DNA of 64,000 nucleotides from NCBI RefSeq assembly GCF_014596915.1, contig NZ_JACVWU010000008.1, positions 1 to 64,000 on the forward strand, given 5' to 3'. The notes under the pieces were generated by a model. That model was not told the DNA's origin. It saw only the letters and a list, made by a program, of their open reading frames with translations, and ran no database searches. A program made the position numbers and the translations under genes. Shown here piece after piece: positions 18,867 to 31,304 of the stretch (the stretch's first letter is position 1; each line of letters begins with the position of its first letter). The stretch is from Streptomyces sp. TRM68416 (lineage in GTDB: Bacteria; Actinomycetota; Actinomycetes; Streptomycetales; Streptomycetaceae).

Positions 18867-19406
18867 ATGCGAATCTGCGTCTTCCTCTCCGCGGCCGATC
18901 TCGACGAGCGCTACACCCGCCCCGCGCGCGAGTTCGCGAAACTGCTGGGCAAGGGCGGTCACACGCTGGTGTGGGGCGGCTCGGACGTCGGGCTCATGAA
19001 GGTCGTCGCCGACGGCGTGCAGGAGGCGGGCGGGCGGCTCGTCGGGGTCTCGGTGGAGTTCCTGGCCGCCAAGGCCCGACCGGGCGTCGACGAGATGGTG
19101 ATCGCGAAGGACCTCGCCGAGCGGAAGAGGCTGCTCCTGGAGAAGGCCGACGCCGTGGTGATCATGGTCGGCGGTACTGGCACCCTGGACGAGGCGACGG
19201 AGATCCTGGAGCTGAAGAAGCACGGCCACACCGACATGCCGGTCGTCCTGCTCAACACGGCGGGCTTCTACGACGGTCTGCGGGAGCAGTTCCGCCGCAT
19301 GGAGGACGAGGGCTTCCTGCCCCGGCCGCTGGCCGACCTGGTGTTCTTCGCCGAGGAGCCGGTGGGGGCGCTCGCGTACCTGGAGGAGAGCCGCGGCCTT
19401 CGGTGA
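18867..19406 (+). CDS. LOG family protein (nucleoside 5'-monophosphate phosphoribohydrolase-like)
   Basis: 179 aa, ATG at 18867. Rossmann-like LOG/lysine-decarboxylase-like fold: MRICVFLSAADLDERY at the N terminus, LVWGGSDVGLM, and VGGTGTLDEATEIL, the counterpart of the PGGxGTxxE motif (first residue V instead of P). LOG enzymes release cytokinin-type bases or cleave nucleotides; the substrate here is unknown. The N-terminal SAADLDERY replaces the usual GSS phosphate-binding serine pair, a mild departure. Confidence 0.8.
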   Translation: MRICVFLSAADLDERYTRPAREFAKLLGKGGHTLVWGGSDVGLMKVVADGVQEAGGRLVGVSVEFLAAKARPGVDEMVIAKDLAERKRLLLEKADAVVIMVGGTGTLDEATEILELKKHGHTDMPVVLLNTAGFYDGLREQFRRMEDEGFLPRPLADLVFFAEEPVGALAYLEESRGLR

Positions 19407-19422
19407 TGCGACGATGGCGGGC

Positions 19423-20112
19423 ATGGCTACTCATGTGATCACCGGGGCCGGTTCCGGCATCGGCGCGGCCGTGGCCCGTCGGCTGCACGCGCGCGGGGAC
19501 GAACTCGTGCTGCACGCGCGCGACGCGGGGCGGGCGAAGGAACTGGCGGCGGAGTTCCCCGGGGCGCGGACCCTGGTGGGCGATCTGGCCGACCCGGACA
19601 AGCTGTCCTGGGCCTTCTCCCACCAGTCGCTGCCCGACCGGGTGGACTCCCTGCTCCACATCGCCGGGGTGGTCGACCTGGGCCCGGTCGGCGACCTGAC
19701 CCCCAAGTCCTGGCGCCACCAGCTGAACGTCAACCTGATCTCGCCGGCCGAGCTGACCCGGCACTTCCTGCCGCAGTTGCGCGCCGCGCGGGGGCATGTG
19801 GTGTTCGTGAACTCGGGGGCCGGTCTGAACGCCCACGCCGACTGGTCCGCGTACGCGGCGTCCAAGCACGGGCTGAAGGCCCTCGCCGACTCCCTGCGCC
19901 ACGAGGAGCACGCCAACGGGGTCCGTGTCACCTCCGTCTACCCCGGCCGTACGGCCAGTCCCATGCAGGCCAAGGTCCACCAGCAGGAGGGCAAGGAGTA
20001 CGACGCCGCCCGCTGGATCGATCCCGAGTCGGTCGCGACGACCATCCTCACGGCGCTCGACCTTCCGCGTGACGCCGAAATCAACGACGTGACGGTACGC
20101 CCGGGGCGTTGA
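19423..20112 (+). CDS. Short-chain dehydrogenase/reductase
   Basis: 229 aa from the ATG at 19423 (MATHVITGAGSGIG); an ATG three codons earlier is equally possible. Classical SDR: cofactor motif TGAGSGIG, structural HIAGV in place of NAG, catalytic S in VNSGAGL and Y-x3-K in YAASK. An R-rich segment after the first strand (LHARDAGRA) hints at NADP. Substrate unknown. Tightly follows the LOG gene (16 bp). Confidence 0.85.
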   Translation: MATHVITGAGSGIGAAVARRLHARGDELVLHARDAGRAKELAAEFPGARTLVGDLADPDKLSWAFSHQSLPDRVDSLLHIAGVVDLGPVGDLTPKSWRHQLNVNLISPAELTRHFLPQLRAARGHVVFVNSGAGLNAHADWSAYAASKHGLKALADSLRHEEHANGVRVTSVYPGRTASPMQAKVHQQEGKEYDAARWIDPESVATTILTALDLPRDAEINDVTVRPGR

Positions 20113-20331
20113 CGGGGTTGGTCTCGCCCCCGCCGCCCCTGCCCGTCCCGACCCTGGGGGCTCCGCCCCCAGACCCCCGACCCTTGCCCACCCACCACCC
20201 GACTCGGTGAGTTGAAGGGTCCACGTCCACCCTTTTGCCGACCGCAAACGGCCCCCTGGGCGGGGGCGGAGGGGCGGCAACCTCTCGGGGCCCGCCTCGC
20301 CGGTCGCGCAGACCTACGTAGGCTTCCCCAG
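20113..20331. terminator. Intergenic region with C-rich hairpin after the SDR gene
   Basis: 219 bp without a gene. CTGGGGGC-TCC-GCCCCCAG (20154-20172) is an 8-bp hairpin common between streptomycete genes, with no U-run. The rest is C-rich low-complexity sequence followed by the promoter region of the MetE-core gene. No repeat copy or RNA gene seen. Confidence 0.6.
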
Positions 20332-21333
20332 GTGAACGAAAACTTCAGCTTCGCCCCCGCCACCGGCGTCGGCTCCCTGCCCGGCGGTGACGCCAGGGAG
20401 GCCGCCAGGACAGCCACCGGCAGCTTCGAGGACTTCCCGTTCCTGCCCGAACTCCCCGCCCGAGGCCCCGGCGCCGACATGATCGGCCGCACCGCCGGCA
20501 TGCTCGTCGAGCTGTACGCGCGCGTGGAGCCCAGCGGATGGCGGATCGGGGACAGGCCGGGCAGGGACACCAAGCGGGCGCGGTCCTGGCTCGGCGAGGA
20601 CCTCGACGCGCTGGAGGAGTTCACCCAGGGCTACGAGGGCCAGGTGAAGGTGCAGGCCGTGGGCCCGTGGACCCTCGCCGCCGCACTGGAGCTGAAGAAC
20701 GGCGAGTCCGCCCTCTCCGACCTCGGCGCCTGCCGGGACCTCGCCGCCTCCCTCGCCGAGGGCCTGCGTCGGCACCTCGCGGAGGTGCAGCGCCGCATCC
20801 CCGGCGCCCAACTCGTGCTCCAGCTCGACGAACCCTCCCTCGTCGCCGTACTGCGCGGCCAGGTGAAGACGGCCAGCGGCTACCGGACCCACCGCGCCGT
20901 GGACCGCCAACTCGTCGAGGCCACGCTCCGCGACGTCCTCGGGGTTCACGCCGACGGCCCGGTCGTGGTCCACTCGTGCGCACCGGACGTCCCGTTCGCC
21001 CTCCTGCGCAGGGCGGGCGCGACCGCGGTCTCCTTCGACTTCTCGCTCCTCACCGAGCGTGACGACGACGCGATCGGCGAGGCGGTGGAAGCGGGCACCC
21101 GCCTCTTCGCCGGTGTCGTCCCGGGCACGGACGGCCGATTGTCAGACCCTGCCGGTAGCGTCATGGGTGTCAGGACGCTGTGGCGCAGGCTGGGGCTGTC
21201 TCCGGGGCTTCTCGCGGAGGCGGTCACGGTCACCCCGGCATGCGGACTCGCGGGGGCCTCCCCGGAGTACGCGCGCCGGGCCCTCGCCCACTGCGCCCAG
21301 GCGGCGAGATCCCTCGCGGACAACCCTGAGTAA
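20332..21333 (+). CDS. MetE C-terminal-domain (core) methionine synthase-like protein
   Basis: 333 aa, GTG at 20332. Corresponds only to the catalytic C-terminal barrel of cobalamin-independent methionine synthase; the N-terminal barrel is absent. N-terminal TGVGSLPGGD, QLDEPSL (164-170), zinc-ligand-like H214-S-C216 and C304 in TPACGL are present. The glutamate ligand position appears to be D236 (SFDFS). Stand-alone cores in other prokaryotes are folate-independent methionine synthases or related methyltransferases; the substrate here is unknown. Its stop is 15 bp before ligA. Confidence 0.8.
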   Translation: MNENFSFAPATGVGSLPGGDAREAARTATGSFEDFPFLPELPARGPGADMIGRTAGMLVELYARVEPSGWRIGDRPGRDTKRARSWLGEDLDALEEFTQGYEGQVKVQAVGPWTLAAALELKNGESALSDLGACRDLAASLAEGLRRHLAEVQRRIPGAQLVLQLDEPSLVAVLRGQVKTASGYRTHRAVDRQLVEATLRDVLGVHADGPVVVHSCAPDVPFALLRRAGATAVSFDFSLLTERDDDAIGEAVEAGTRLFAGVVPGTDGRLSDPAGSVMGVRTLWRRLGLSPGLLAEAVTVTPACGLAGASPEYARRALAHCAQAARSLADNPE

Positions 21334-23541
<2,208 letters not shown>

Positions 23542-23559
23542 GGCACAGTGGCGGTTGAA

Positions 23560-23599
23560 GGCCACCCGATCGGCGCATATCAGATGCATACGGGTGGCC
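23560..23599. repeat. Stem-loop downstream of ligA
   Basis: GGCCACCCG (23560-23568) and CGGGTGGCC (23591-23599) pair perfectly. Inside, GCAT and ATGC form a second short stem. No U-run. It lies 19 bp after ligA and may act as a terminator or message-stabilising structure. The rest of the 269-bp gap up to rmdB shows no gene. Confidence 0.6.
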
Positions 23600-23810
23600 G
23601 GGGCGCATTCGGGCAACCGTCGACGACCGCTGCCCGTGGAAGCCTTCTGCGGCCTACTGTTGAGATGTGCGCCTGCCGTGCCCAGCTGCGGTTGGGGCAT
23701 TCCCTTGCTCTCGGTGAGCCGGGGGAAGGGTTTTCCAACGCGGTGCCGTTGAAGGTTGTCGGGCATCGGGCCGCGTGGCGTGGGCACCGCCGGCTGTGAG
23801 AGGGACGGGA

Positions 23811-26069
23811 ATGGAACCGACCGAGAGCGCCGCCCCGGACTCACGCCTGCGCCGGGTCACCGGCGCATGGCGGGCGAGCCGGTGGTCCGGGCGGACCGCC
23901 GGGCGTCCGGGCGCGGAGGGGCGCGCCACCGGACCGCTCTCCGGCCCGATCGGCGCACCGGACGGCCGTGGCACCGCACAGCTCACCGCCGAGTGCCTGC
24001 CCGGCATGCCGGGACCCGAGCCGGAACGGCACCTGTCCTGGCCCGCGCTGCCCGCGGCGGTCGTCGCGGCGGCCGGCTTCGTGCTCGGCGCCGGCTTCTA
24101 CCGCGCCTTCGCCGGCAGCCACGCCCTCTTCCCGTCCGGCACCGTCGGCTGGTCCCTCGCCGTGCTCACCGGCATCATCGTCGGCCACCTGGTCGCCCTC
24201 GGCCGCGCCCGCTGGTGGGGCGGCACCGGCTCCGGCGCCGCCCTCACCCTCGCCGTACTGATGCTGTACGGCTGGGTGCCCGCCGGCATGGTCAGCCTCA
24301 CCGTCGTCGTCCTCGTCGGCGTCGCCAGACGCCACCGCTGGCGACAGGGCGTCCTGCACGGCTCGGTGGACATCCTCGGCATCGCCGCGGGCGCCCTCGT
24401 GCTGGCCGCCTTCGGCCGGGTCCCGTCCGTCGAGAGCCCCTGGGACCCCGGCACCTGGACGCTCTACACCGTCCCCGAGGTGGTGCTGGTCGCCGCCGCC
24501 TACCTCCTGGTCAGCCGCACCCTGCTCTGGTACCTGCACGCCCCGCGCACCGGCGGCCGGCTGCCCACGGTCGCCCGTACCGCCCTGGCCAGACAGGGCC
24601 TGGTCGCGGTCGCGCTGCTCGGCATCGCCCCGCTGGTCTGCGTCGTCGCCTTCGCCCAGCCGGTGCTGCTGCCGCTGTTCTCCATCCCGCTGATCGCCCT
24701 CGACTCCACCCTGTGGATAGCCCGGGCCCGCGCGGAGGAGCAGTTGCGTGATCCGCTGACCGGGCTCCCCAACCGGCAGTGGCTGCTGGAGCGCATCTGG
24801 ACCGCCCTCGACGACGCCGAGCGCATCGGCGCCCGGTCCGCCCTGATGCTGATCGACCTGGACCGTTTCCGTTCGGTCAACGACACCCTCGGCCATCTGG
24901 CCGGTGACCGGCTGCTGCTGCAGATAGCGGACCGGCTGCGGGTGGCGCTGCCGCGGGGTGCGGAGGCCGCGCGGCTCGGCGGTGACGAGTTCGCCGTCTT
25001 ACTGCCCGTCGCCGACTCCACCACCTCCGCGACCCGGGTCGCCCGCAACCTGGTCGCCGACCTCAGCTCCCCGCTCGACCTCGACGGCCTCACCCTCGTC
25101 CTGGAGGCCAGCGCCGGGGTCGCCGTCTTCCCGGACCACGCCCTGGACGCCGAGGGCATGCTGCGCCGCGCGGACGTGGCGATGTACCAGGCGAAGCGGG
25201 ACCGTACCGGCGTCGAGGTCTACGAGTCCAAGCGGGACTCCAACACCCCCGACCGGCTGGGACTGCTGGGGGACCTCAGAAGGGCCCTCGACGCGCACGA
25301 GGTGCAGCTGCACTACCAGCCCAAGGTCCGCTTCGACGGCCAGGTGGCCGGCCTGGAGGCCCTGGTCCGCTGGGTGCACCCCGAGCGCGGCAAGGTGCCG
25401 CCGGACGAGTTCATAGCCATCGCCGAGTCCTCCGGGCTGATGCCCCACCTCACCGAGTACGTACTGGAGACGGCGCTCGGCCAGGTCGCCCGCTGGCGGG
25501 CCCAGGGCCTGCACGTGCCGGTGGCCGTCAACGTCTCCCCGCGCGACGTCCACACCCCCGGCTTCGCCGGTTCCGTCGCCGCCCGGCTGGCCCGTCACGG
25601 CGTCCCCGCGGGCTCGCTCCAACTGGAGATAACGGAGCACGTCCTGCTGGAGGACCCGCAGCGCGCCGCCGACACCCTCGCCGGGCTGACCGGGCACGGC
25701 GTGAAGATGTCCCTGGACGACTTCGGCACCGGCTACTCCTCCCTCGTCCACCTGCGGCGGCTGCCCGTCAGCGAGCTGAAGATCGACCGCTCGTTCGTGG
25801 CCCGGCTGGCCGTCGACACCGAGGACGCGGAGATCGTGCGCTGCACCGTGGACCTCGCCCATTCCCTCGGCCTCCTCGTGGTCGCCGAGGGCGTCGAGGA
25901 CGACGAGACCTGGGAGCGGCTGCGCGACCTGGGCTGCGACGCCGTACAGGGCTGGCTCGTCGCGGCGGCCATGCCCCCCGAGGAGACCACCGCGTGGCTG
26001 CGGGCGCGGGGATCCCGTGGCTGGCAGCGTCCGGCGGCGGCGCTGCCGGCGGCTGCGGCGGACGAGTAG
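23811..26069 (+). CDS. rmdB: Membrane GGDEF-EAL c-di-GMP protein (RmdB-like)
   Basis: 752 aa from the ATG at 23811, preceded by AGGGACGGG. N-terminal region with about six to seven TM helices (roughly residues 65-280), then GGDEF (motif at 24978-24992, intact) and EAL (EAL at 25356-25364, intact; [21 protein letters not shown] and KIDRSF all present). Both activities are therefore possible; by memory the S. coelicolor homologue RmdB is a c-di-GMP phosphodiesterase affecting development. A TTA leucine codon occurs at 24999-25001, two codons after the GGDEF motif, so translation should need the bldA tRNA. Confidence 0.88.
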   Translation: MEPTESAAPDSRLRRVTGAWRASRWSGRTAGRPGAEGRATGPLSGPIGAPDGRGTAQLTAECLPGMPGPEPERHLSWPALPAAVVAAAGFVLGAGFYRAFAGSHALFPSGTVGWSLAVLTGIIVGHLVALGRARWWGGTGSGAALTLAVLMLYGWVPAGMVSLTVVVLVGVARRHRWRQGVLHGSVDILGIAAGALVLAAFGRVPSVESPWDPGTWTLYTVPEVVLVAAAYLLVSRTLLWYLHAPRTGGRLPTVARTALARQGLVAVALLGIAPLVCVVAFAQPVLLPLFSIPLIALDSTLWIARARAEEQLRDPLTGLPNRQWLLERIWTALDDAERIGARSALMLIDLDRFRSVNDTLGHLAGDRLLLQIADRLRVALPRGAEAARLGGDEFAVLLPVADSTTSATRVARNLVADLSSPLDLDGLTLVLEASAGVAVFPDHALDAEGMLRRADVAMYQAKRDRTGVEVYESKRDSNTPDRLGLLGDLRRALDAHEVQLHYQPKVRFDGQVAGLEALVRWVHPERGKVPPDEFIAIAESSGLMPHLTEYVLETALGQVARWRAQGLHVPVAVNVSPRDVHTPGFAGSVAARLARHGVPAGSLQLEITEHVLLEDPQRAADTLAGLTGHGVKMSLDDFGTGYSSLVHLRRLPVSELKIDRSFVARLAVDTEDAEIVRCTVDLAHSLGLLVVAEGVEDDETWERLRDLGCDAVQGWLVAAAMPPEETTAWLRARGSRGWQRPAAALPAAAADE

Positions 26070-26105
26070 CACCCGGCGGGACCATACCGTCCGCGGACAG
26101 TCGTC

Positions 26106-26217
26106 GTTCGCCTGCGGGCTCGTCGTGGCTGGTCGCGCCCCGCGGCGGAGCCGCATATCGAGACAGCCCCGCGCCCCTTGGGGCGCTGCCGAACCGCCGT
26201 CGAATGCGCCAGGGCCG
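26106..26217 (+). repeat. Streptomyces intergenic repeat, copy 1
   Basis: Two blocks shared with the copy at 39817: GTTCGCCTGCGGGCTCGT followed by GTGGC-GGTCGC (26106-26136), and ACAGCCCCGCGC ... CTTGGGGCGCTGCCGA ... GAATGCGCCAGG (26163-26214). Between them is GCGGCGGAGCCGCATATCGA, also in the copy at 59866. The GCGCCCC/GGGGCGC pair forms a hairpin. It fills most of the 236-bp gap between rmdB and gatC. Confidence 0.75.
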
Positions 26218-26305
26218 CCCGCCGGGGAAACCGTTTAACGGCCACAGCCCCCCGCCCCATAGGATTGGCCCCAAACCACACACACTCACCCCAGAGGATC
26301 GCTGC

Positions 26306-26602
26306 ATGCCTGGCATCACGCGCGAGGAGGTCGCCCACCTCGCCCGGCTGGCGCGTCTGGAGCTGAAGCCCGAAGAGCTTGATCACTTCGCCGGCCAGCT
26401 GGACGACATCATCGGCGCGGTGGCCCGCGTCAGCGAGGTCGCCGACCAAGACGTACCGCCGACCTCCCACCCGCTTCCGCTGACGAACGTCATGCGGGCG
26501 GACGAGGTCCGTCCGTCGCTCACCCCCGAGCAGGCGCTCTCCGGCGCCCCGGCCCAGGAGCAGCAGCGTTTCAAGGTGCCGCAGATCCTGGGGGAGGACT
26601 AA
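26306..26602 (+). CDS. gatC: Asp-tRNA(Asn)/Glu-tRNA(Gln) amidotransferase subunit C
   Basis: 98 aa, ATG at 26306 with AGAGGA upstream. The short helical GatC protein ([36 protein letters not shown]) wraps around and stabilises the GatA-GatB pair. First gene of gatC-gatA-(small protein)-gatB; 5 bp separates it from gatA. Confidence 0.95.
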   Translation: MPGITREEVAHLARLARLELKPEELDHFAGQLDDIIGAVARVSEVADQDVPPTSHPLPLTNVMRADEVRPSLTPEQALSGAPAQEQQRFKVPQILGED

Positions 26603-26607
26603 CAGCC

Positions 26608-28097
<1,490 letters not shown>

Positions 28098-28101
<4 letters not shown>

Positions 28102-28337
28102 GCAAGCTGTCCAAGGCCAAGGACTTCAAGAAGTCCAAGTCCGGTACGTACCTGTCGATTGCCAGCACCGCGTTCGGCGCGGTGGGTGTCGCCAAGCAGA
28201 TCAAGAAGGCCCGCGCCGAGCAGGACACGCTCCGGCTGATCGACGCCACCGTCTCCGCGGTCGCGATCGTCACCGGTCTCGCCATCCTGTACCGCGAACT
28301 GAAGCGGCTGGGCGACGACGACGTCCTGCTGGGCTGA
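28098..28337 (+). CDS. Small conserved-looking protein between gatA and gatB, 79 aa
   Basis: GTG start in a GTGA overlap with the gatA stop, so translation is coupled. Sequence: lysine-rich N terminus ([14 protein letters not shown]), a Gly/Ala helix, a basic helix ([10 protein letters not shown]), one probable TM helix ([16 protein letters not shown]) and an acidic end. It ends 15 bp before gatB. It matches no family I recognise. Position suggests it is made with the GatCAB enzyme; a role in membrane association is speculative. Confidence 0.75.
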
Positions 28338-28352
28338 GAGGGAAGTTTCACC

Positions 28353-29867
28353 GTGACCACCACGACCGAACTGGTGTCGTACGAGGACGCGCTGGCGTCG
28401 TACGACCCCGTCATGGGCCTTGAGGTCCATGTCGAACTCGGCACCAAGACCAAGATGTTCTGCGGCTGTTCGACCGCTCTCGGTCAGGACGCCAACACGC
28501 AGACCTGTCCCGTCTGCCTCGGCCTGCCCGGCGCGCTCCCGGTCGTCAACGCGACCGGCGTCGAGTCGGCGATCAAGATCGGTCTCGCGCTGAACTGCGA
28601 GATCGCCGAGTGGTGCCGCTTCGCCCGGAAGAACTACTTCTATCCGGACATGCCGAAGAACTTCCAGACCTCCCAGTACGACGAGCCGATCGCCTTCGAC
28701 GGCTATCTCGACGTGCAGCTGGAGGACGGCGAGACCTTCCGCGTGGAGATCGAGCGCGCCCACATGGAGGAGGACACCGGCAAGTCGACGCACGTCGGCG
28801 GCGCCACCGGCCGTATCCACGGCGCGTCCCACTCCCTGCTGGACTACAACCGCGCCGGCATCCCGCTCATCGAGATCGTCACCAAGCCGATCGTCGGTGC
28901 CGGGGAGCGCGCTCCCGAGGTCGCCCGGGCCTACGTCCGTGAGCTGCGCGAGCTCATCAAGGCGCTCGGCGTCTCCGAGGCCCGGATGGAGATGGGCCAG
29001 ATGCGCTGCGACGTGAACCTCTCGCTGATGCCCAAGGGCAGCGCGACGTTCGGTACGCGCTCGGAGACGAAGAACGTCAACTCGCTGCGTTCCGTGGAGC
29101 GTGCGGCCCGGTTCGAGATCCAGCGGCACGCGGCCGTTCTGAACAGCGGCGGCACGATCGTGCAGGAGACCCGCCACTTCCACGAGGACACGGGGTCGAC
29201 GACCTCGGGCCGTGTGAAGGAGGAGGCCGAGGACTATCGGTACTTCCCGGAGCCGGACCTGGTTCCCGTCGCCCCCTCCCGCGAGTGGGTGGAGGAGATC
29301 CGCGCCGGTCTGCCCGAACTGCCGCTGGCCCGCCGCAACCGGCTCCTCGCCGAGTGGGGCATCTCCGCCACCGACATGCAGGCGATCCTGAACGCCGGTG
29401 CGCTGGACCCGATCGTCGCCACGATCGACGCCGGTGCCGACGCGGCCTCCGCCCGCAAGTGGTGGATGGGCGAGCTGGCGCGCAGCGCCAACGAGTCGGG
29501 CACGTCCCTCGACGAGCTGGCCATCACCCCGGCGCAGGTCGCCCGGGTGACCGAGCTGGTCTCCAAGGGCGACCTCAACGACAAGCTGGCCCGTCAGGTC
29601 ATCGAGGGCGTCCTCGCGGGCGAAGGCACCCCGGACGAGGTCGTCGACAAGCGCGGTCTGAAGGTCGTCTCCGACGAGGGCGCGCTCACCACCGCCGTCG
29701 AGGAGGCCATCGCCGGCAACCCGGCCATCGCGGACAAGATCCGCGGCGGCAAGGTCGCCGCGGCCGGTGCCCTGGTCGGCGCGGTCATGAAGGCCACCCG
29801 CGGCCAGGCCGACGCGGCCCGCGTCAAGGAGCTGATCCTGGAGAAGCTGGGCGTCAGCGAGGGCTGA
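28353..29867 (+). CDS. gatB: Asp-tRNA(Asn)/Glu-tRNA(Gln) amidotransferase subunit B
   Basis: 504 aa, GTG start. GatB activates mischarged Glu-tRNA(Gln) or Asp-tRNA(Asn) for amidation. Recognisable: [19 protein letters not shown] with zinc-type cysteines, [32 protein letters not shown], and the C-terminal YqeY-like helical domain binding the tRNA elbow. Last gene of the cluster; a strong hairpin follows. Confidence 0.97.
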   Translation: MTTTTELVSYEDALASYDPVMGLEVHVELGTKTKMFCGCSTALGQDANTQTCPVCLGLPGALPVVNATGVESAIKIGLALNCEIAEWCRFARKNYFYPDMPKNFQTSQYDEPIAFDGYLDVQLEDGETFRVEIERAHMEEDTGKSTHVGGATGRIHGASHSLLDYNRAGIPLIEIVTKPIVGAGERAPEVARAYVRELRELIKALGVSEARMEMGQMRCDVNLSLMPKGSATFGTRSETKNVNSLRSVERAARFEIQRHAAVLNSGGTIVQETRHFHEDTGSTTSGRVKEEAEDYRYFPEPDLVPVAPSREWVEEIRAGLPELPLARRNRLLAEWGISATDMQAILNAGALDPIVATIDAGADAASARKWWMGELARSANESGTSLDELAITPAQVARVTELVSKGDLNDKLARQVIEGVLAGEGTPDEVVDKRGLKVVSDEGALTTAVEEAIAGNPAIADKIRGGKVAAAGALVGAVMKATRGQADAARVKELILEKLGVSEG

Positions 29868-29878
29868 GGCGCACCGAG

Positions 29879-29914
29879 CGACGGCCCCGGAGGTTCGCGC
29901 CTCCGGGGCCGTCG
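29879..29914 (+). terminator. 15-bp hairpin terminator after gatB
   Basis: CGACGGCCCCGGAGG and CCTCCGGGGCCGTCG form a perfect 15-bp stem with a TTCGCG loop, 11 bp after the gatB stop. No U-run, as is frequent in this genome. It could serve both gatB and the convergent methyltransferase gene. Confidence 0.8.
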
Positions 29915-29950
29915 CCGTACGTACGCCCTGCGTACGCGCCGTACGGGTAC

Positions 29951-30742
29951 CTACCGGCGGCGCCCGACGAGCCGTACGAAGCCCAGCGCGCGGCCCTCGT
30001 CCGCCCGTACCGCCTCCGCGACCCGGCGGGCCATCGTGCGGTGGAACTCCTCCGGGCTCGCCTCGGCGACGATCTCGCACCACAGCAGCCAGTCCCGCCA
30101 GCCGTCCTGGAGCCAGTCCGCGGCCTCGACCTCGACGGCTCCGCTGCGCGTCCACTGGCGCCGCCACCAGTCGGGGGAGTGGAAGCACCACCAGTCGGGC
30201 TCCCACCACGGGGCGAGGTGCTCCGGCGGCTCGGTGCCGACCGGTTCCTCGCGGAGTGCGGGGACGACGACCCCGATCCGGCCGCCGGGCTTGAGCAGCC
30301 GGGTCAGGGTGGGCAGGTAGAGGTCGTTCGTGCCGAAGTACTGGTAGGCGTCGATGCTGACGATCGCGTCGAAGCTCGCCTCGGCGAAGGGAAGGTCGTG
30401 CGCTTCGGCGTGCACGGGCAGCACCTGGTCGGCGAAACCGGCCTCGGCGATGCGCCGGGCGTTGTCGTCCGGCGCGATCCACAGATCGGCGGCGGTGACC
30501 TGGGCGTCGTACTCCCTGGCGAGGAAGACCGAGGTCATCGCCCGGCCGCAGCCCAGGTCGAGGACCCGGGCGCCGGGGCGCAGCTCCTCCAGTCCCAGGG
30601 CGGGGGCCAGCCACTCCAGCAGCCACAGGGCGTTGGGGCCCATCTGGTTCTCGACGACCCAGTGGGCGTCGTAGCCGTTGCTGCGGGGGTAACGGGGGTG
30701 GGCCAGGCGCTCATCGAGGCCTTCGCGGGGGGTGGTGTCCAT
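29951..30742 (-). CDS. SAM-dependent methyltransferase (class I)
   Basis: 263 aa from the ATG at 30740-30742 (MDTTPREG); a TTG five codons earlier is possible. SAM-binding motif I VLDLGCGRA, acidic strand ITAADLW-like, HDLPFAEASFDAIVSIDAYQYFG and LLKPGGRIGVVVP show a class I methyltransferase. Tryptophan-rich segment WWEPDWWCFHSPDWWRRQW is distinctive and may form the substrate pocket. Substrate unknown. Divergent from a small membrane protein gene. Confidence 0.85.
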   Translation of the reverse strand: MDTTPREGLDERLAHPRYPRSNGYDAHWVVENQMGPNALWLLEWLAPALGLEELRPGARVLDLGCGRAMTSVFLAREYDAQVTAADLWIAPDDNARRIAEAGFADQVLPVHAEAHDLPFAEASFDAIVSIDAYQYFGTNDLYLPTLTRLLKPGGRIGVVVPALREEPVGTEPPEHLAPWWEPDWWCFHSPDWWRRQWTRSGAVEVEAADWLQDGWRDWLLWCEIVAEASPEEFHRTMARRVAEAVRADEGRALGFVRLVGRRR

Positions 30743-30817
30743 GAGGATGTCACCCAACCATCCCGCGCCCGCCCCCGCATCCGGATTTCCCAGGGGGACC
30801 GACTACGCTCGCCCGCC

Positions 30818-31111
30818 ATGAGTGGAAGCGCTGATTCCGACACCCCTGCGGACATAGCCGAGGTGCCCGAGGCGCGCCGGGCCCGCTGGGCGGCGGTCAC
30901 GGCCGGGGCGCTGCTGACCCTGGCCGGGCTCGCCGCCGCGACGCTGCGCGCCACCGGCTCCGCGCCGCCGCTCGTCCCCGCCGCCTACGCCCTCGGCGCC
31001 GCCGTCTGCGCCCTCGCGGCGGTCCTCGGCTCCCGCGGCCGTACCCGGCGGGCCCTGTGGCTGCTGATCGCCGGGGTGACGGTCATGGCGGTCGGAGACC
31101 AGTTCGACTGA
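30818..31111 (+). CDS. Small membrane protein, 97 aa
   Basis: ATG at 30818. An acidic N terminus (SADSDTPADIAEVPE) is followed by three hydrophobic helices (WAAVTAGALLTLAGLAAATL, LVPAAYALGAAVCALAAVLG, ALWLLIAGVTVMAVG). No family recognised. Located between the divergent methyltransferase and the MMPL exporter gene. Confidence 0.6.
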   Translation: MSGSADSDTPADIAEVPEARRARWAAVTAGALLTLAGLAAATLRATGSAPPLVPAAYALGAAVCALAAVLGSRGRTRRALWLLIAGVTVMAVGDQFD

Positions 31112-31240
31112 GGTGACACGGCGGGCGTTACTGTCCTGTGATCTGGCTCCCACTCCTGTGAATAAGCCCACGAACCGACAAAACGATCACTTTCGCCTGT
31201 AAGAGTGGTCCTCGCATTGCTCATGCGTTCTTTGCGGGCT

Positions 31241-31263
31241 GTTCACCACATGAACGACTGTTC
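31241..31263. promoter_or_regulatory. Overlapping GTTC/GAAC dyads upstream of the MMPL gene
   Basis: GTTCA-CCACA-TGAAC is a perfect palindrome, and the same GAAC with the next GTTC (GAAC-GACT-GTTC) forms a second dyad. They lie 42-64 bp before the GTG of the exporter in a 193-bp gap otherwise without features apart from an AT-richer stretch at 31155-31200. A plausible TetR-type operator; no adjacent regulator gene is present. Confidence 0.45.
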
Positions 31264-31304
31264 CCGGTCAAAGATCCGTACATCGTCCTCCTGGGAGCAC
31301 GTTC

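Noticed and set aside
23548..23799. Small forward open frame between ligA and rmdB
   Set aside because: Overlaps a stem-loop, has no clear ribosome site, and its sequence shows no membrane, signal or domain features.
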